Shown: positions 6,708 to 8,106 of the stretch, in pieces
How the letters are laid out: the number at the start of each line of letters is the position of its first letter
How positions within the stretch are numbered: position 1 is the stretch's first letter
DNA from: Gammaproteobacteria bacterium
Lineage (GTDB): Bacteria > Pseudomonadota > Gammaproteobacteria > Xanthomonadales > Xanthomonadaceae
Reading direction: 5' to 3'
DNA length: 8,106 nt
NCBI GenBank assembly: GCA_026398715.1
Contig: JAPLSI010000135.1
Coordinates: 1 to 8,106, forward strand
Program-made: the position numbers and the translations under genes
The notes under the pieces: model-generated
Database searches by the model: none
What the model was told of the DNA's origin: nothing
The model's input: the letters and a program-made list of their open reading frames with translations, nothing else

Positions 6708-7988
6708 ATGACGCACAAGAAAGCATGCCTTGCCGCACTGGTTTGCCTGGCGCTGGGCCCCGCCCTGCCGGCGACCGACAGCCAGGCCGCAGGTTCGAAG
6801 AAACCTGCCGCCAAGCCGGCAGCGACACTCGCTTCGGCCGCGGCCGCCGCCACGAACGCGGCGCGCGCGCGACCGGGCGTGCCCGACATCACCGCGTCGG
6901 CGCGACAGGTCGAGCGCTTGGCCGAACAACTGGTCACGCAGAAGAACTTGCCGGGCCTGTCGATCGCCATCGTGCAGAACGGGAAAGTGGTTTCCTTGCG
7001 CGCTTTCGGCGTGACCGGCGCGCCCGGCGGACAGCGTGTAAACACCGACACCGTGTTTCGCCTGGCCTCATTGTCGAAGGGCTTCGCCGCCACGCTGACC
7101 GCGCAGCTGGTGTCGGAAGGCGCGATGAGCTGGGACAACCCGATCATCAACCAGCTGCCGGCCTTCAAGCTGCGCGACTACGCCAGCGCCAGCAAGGTGA
7201 CCGTGCGCGACGTGCTGAGCCATCGCGTTGGCGTTACCCACAACACCTACGACCGCGACCTGGAAAACAACGCGCCCTACCCGCTGCTGGCCGAGCGCCT
7301 GTCCAGTGCGCCGATGGCCTGCACGCCCGGTGATTGCTACGCCTACCAGAACGTCGCCTTCAGCCTGATCGGTGACCTCGTCTTCGCGGCCACCGGCGAT
7401 TTCTATTCCCACCAGGTCGAGAAGCGCATCTTCCATCCGCTGGGCATGTACAACAGCACCTACGGCCGCGAGGCGCTGGAATCGAGCACCAGCTGGGCGC
7501 GACCGCACGTACGCGGACGCGGCGGCTGGGTGCCGGTGAAGCCGAAGGACACCTACTACCGCGTACCGCCGGCCGCAGGCGTCAACGCCAGCATCCACGA
7601 CATGGCGCAGTGGCTGATCGCCCAGACCGGACATCGCCAGGACGTGCTGAGCGACAGCGTCCTCAACCAGATCCACACACCCCAGGTGAACACGCCGGGC
7701 GAGCTGCGCGGCTCGCCCTGGCGACGCGAGCGGCTCAACAACGCGTACTACGGCCTGGGCTTCCGGGTGTTCAATTACTCCGGCCACACCATGGTCTTCC
7801 ACGGCGGCGCCGTGCAGGGCTACCGCGGCCTGATCGCAATGTTGCCGGCCGAAGACGTCGGCATGGTGGTGCTCTGGAACTCGGAAAGCGCTGCCCCCTC
7901 GGGCCTGCTGCCCTCCCTGATGGACCGCGTGCTCGGCCTGCCCACCAAGAACTGGCTGGGCGTCGAAGACGACTCCGCACACCCTTAG
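6708..7988 (+). CDS. Exported serine hydrolase, class C beta-lactamase/penicillin-binding-protein-like family
   Basis: A 426-residue serine hydrolase of the beta-lactamase-related (AmpC/EstB/D-Ala-D-Ala carboxypeptidase-like) fold. Residues 1 to about 28 form a signal peptide (MTHKKACLAALVCLALGPAL, likely cleavage near SQAA). An Ala/Lys-rich low-complexity linker at 29-57 precedes the catalytic domain, which begins near PDITASARQVERLAEQL. Active-site motifs are SLSK (121-124, nucleophile Ser121 and Lys124), YQN (213-215) and HGG (365-367, in place of the KTG box). Supporting family blocks are LPGLSIAIVQNGKVV (81-95), VRDVLSHRVGV (167-177) and IFHPLGMYNSTYG (241-253). These proteins can be esterases, peptidases or peptidoglycan enzymes; the substrate is not predictable here. 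Cys205 and Cys210 flank a PGD turn before the YQN motif and might form a disulfide. Start choice: ATG at 6708 rather than the in-frame TTG at 6702, which would add only two residues; neither has a strong ribosome site, although GAAG (6692-6695) suits the TTG spacing. Confidence 0.9.
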   Translation: MTHKKACLAALVCLALGPALPATDSQAAGSKKPAAKPAATLASAAAAATNAARARPGVPDITASARQVERLAEQLVTQKNLPGLSIAIVQNGKVVSLRAFGVTGAPGGQRVNTDTVFRLASLSKGFAATLTAQLVSEGAMSWDNPIINQLPAFKLRDYASASKVTVRDVLSHRVGVTHNTYDRDLENNAPYPLLAERLSSAPMACTPGDCYAYQNVAFSLIGDLVFAATGDFYSHQVEKRIFHPLGMYNSTYGREALESSTSWARPHVRGRGGWVPVKPKDTYYRVPPAAGVNASIHDMAQWLIAQTGHRQDVLSDSVLNQIHTPQVNTPGELRGSPWRRERLNNAYYGLGFRVFNYSGHTMVFHGGAVQGYRGLIAMLPAEDVGMVVLWNSESAAPSGLLPSLMDRVLGLPTKNWLGVEDDSAHP

Positions 7989-8011
7989 TTCGTTTTGCGA
8001 ACGCTCGACGG

Positions 8012-8046
8012 CGCCGGGGGATGGGTTCGCCCTGGTCGCCCCGGCG
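8012..8046 (+). terminator. GC-rich stem-loop downstream of the serine hydrolase
   Basis: CGCCGGGG (8012-8019) pairs perfectly with CCCCGGCG (8039-8046), an 8-bp stem around a 19-base loop. The loop contains a small GGG-TTCG-CCC hairpin (8023-8032). It lies 24 bases after the hydrolase stop. No U-tract follows, so it may be a non-canonical terminator or an RNA 3'-end stabiliser. Confidence 0.35.
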
Positions 8047-8076
8047 TAGCCGCTCCATGCGGACTCAGGGTCGACC

Positions 8077-8098
8077 GGCCGGCCATCCCTGGCCGGCC
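8077..8098. terminator. Strong 9-bp hairpin, candidate terminator or palindromic repeat unit
   Basis: GGCCGGCCA (8077-8085) pairs perfectly with TGGCCGGCC (8090-8098) around a four-base TCCC loop. The short loop and high GC make this the most stable hairpin in the window. The following bases (TCCTGTGC) are not a clean T-run and the window ends at 8106. It may be a bidirectional terminator between the hydrolase and the next gene, or one copy of a dispersed intergenic palindrome. Confidence 0.45.
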
Positions 8099-8106
8099 TC
8101 CTGTGC

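Noticed and set aside
7068..7982. Minus-strand 304-codon frame opposite the serine hydrolase
   Set aside because: The plus strand carries SxxK, YxN and HGG motifs in correct order and spacing; the antisense frame has no domain.

Overview
This window is high-GC, gene-dense bacterial chromosome. The gene families and the strong G/C preference at third codon positions suggest a gammaproteobacterium of the Xanthomonadaceae/Rhodanobacteraceae group (Lysobacter, Luteimonas or Stenotrophomonas-like). That placement is an inference from protein style, because there is no rRNA or other marker gene here. I see no tRNA, CRISPR array, insertion sequence or prophage gene.

Layout. Positions 1-1638 (minus strand) hold the N-terminal 546 residues of a TonB-dependent outer-membrane receptor whose C-terminus lies beyond the left edge. 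A 155-base divergent intergenic region follows, carrying an imperfect palindrome at 1713-1735. Next comes a plus-strand GntP-family inner-membrane permease (1794-3191), a candidate hairpin just after its stop, and a plus-strand secreted protein with a C-terminal PPC-like beta-sandwich domain (3284-4111). Only 14 bases further on is the stop of a convergent minus-strand operon: lemA (6036-6623) followed by an HtpX-like M48 metalloprotease with a long C-terminal extension (4126-6039). Diverging from lemA is a plus-strand class C beta-lactamase-like serine hydrolase (6708-7988). The last 118 bases are non-coding and rich in GC hairpins.

How the genes fit together. The receptor and the permease could form an outer-membrane plus inner-membrane uptake route for one organic acid or sugar acid, jointly controlled from the shared palindrome; this is inference. 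LemA and the M48 protease form a widespread conserved pair linked to envelope or membrane-protein quality control. The most notable local detail is that the M48 gene appears to begin at a rare CTG codon overlapping the lemA stop (CTGA), with a well-placed Shine-Dalgarno sequence. An ATG-based start would cut 22 residues from the N-terminus. I found no convincing new multi-gene system; most of the window is ordinary core or near-core genome.
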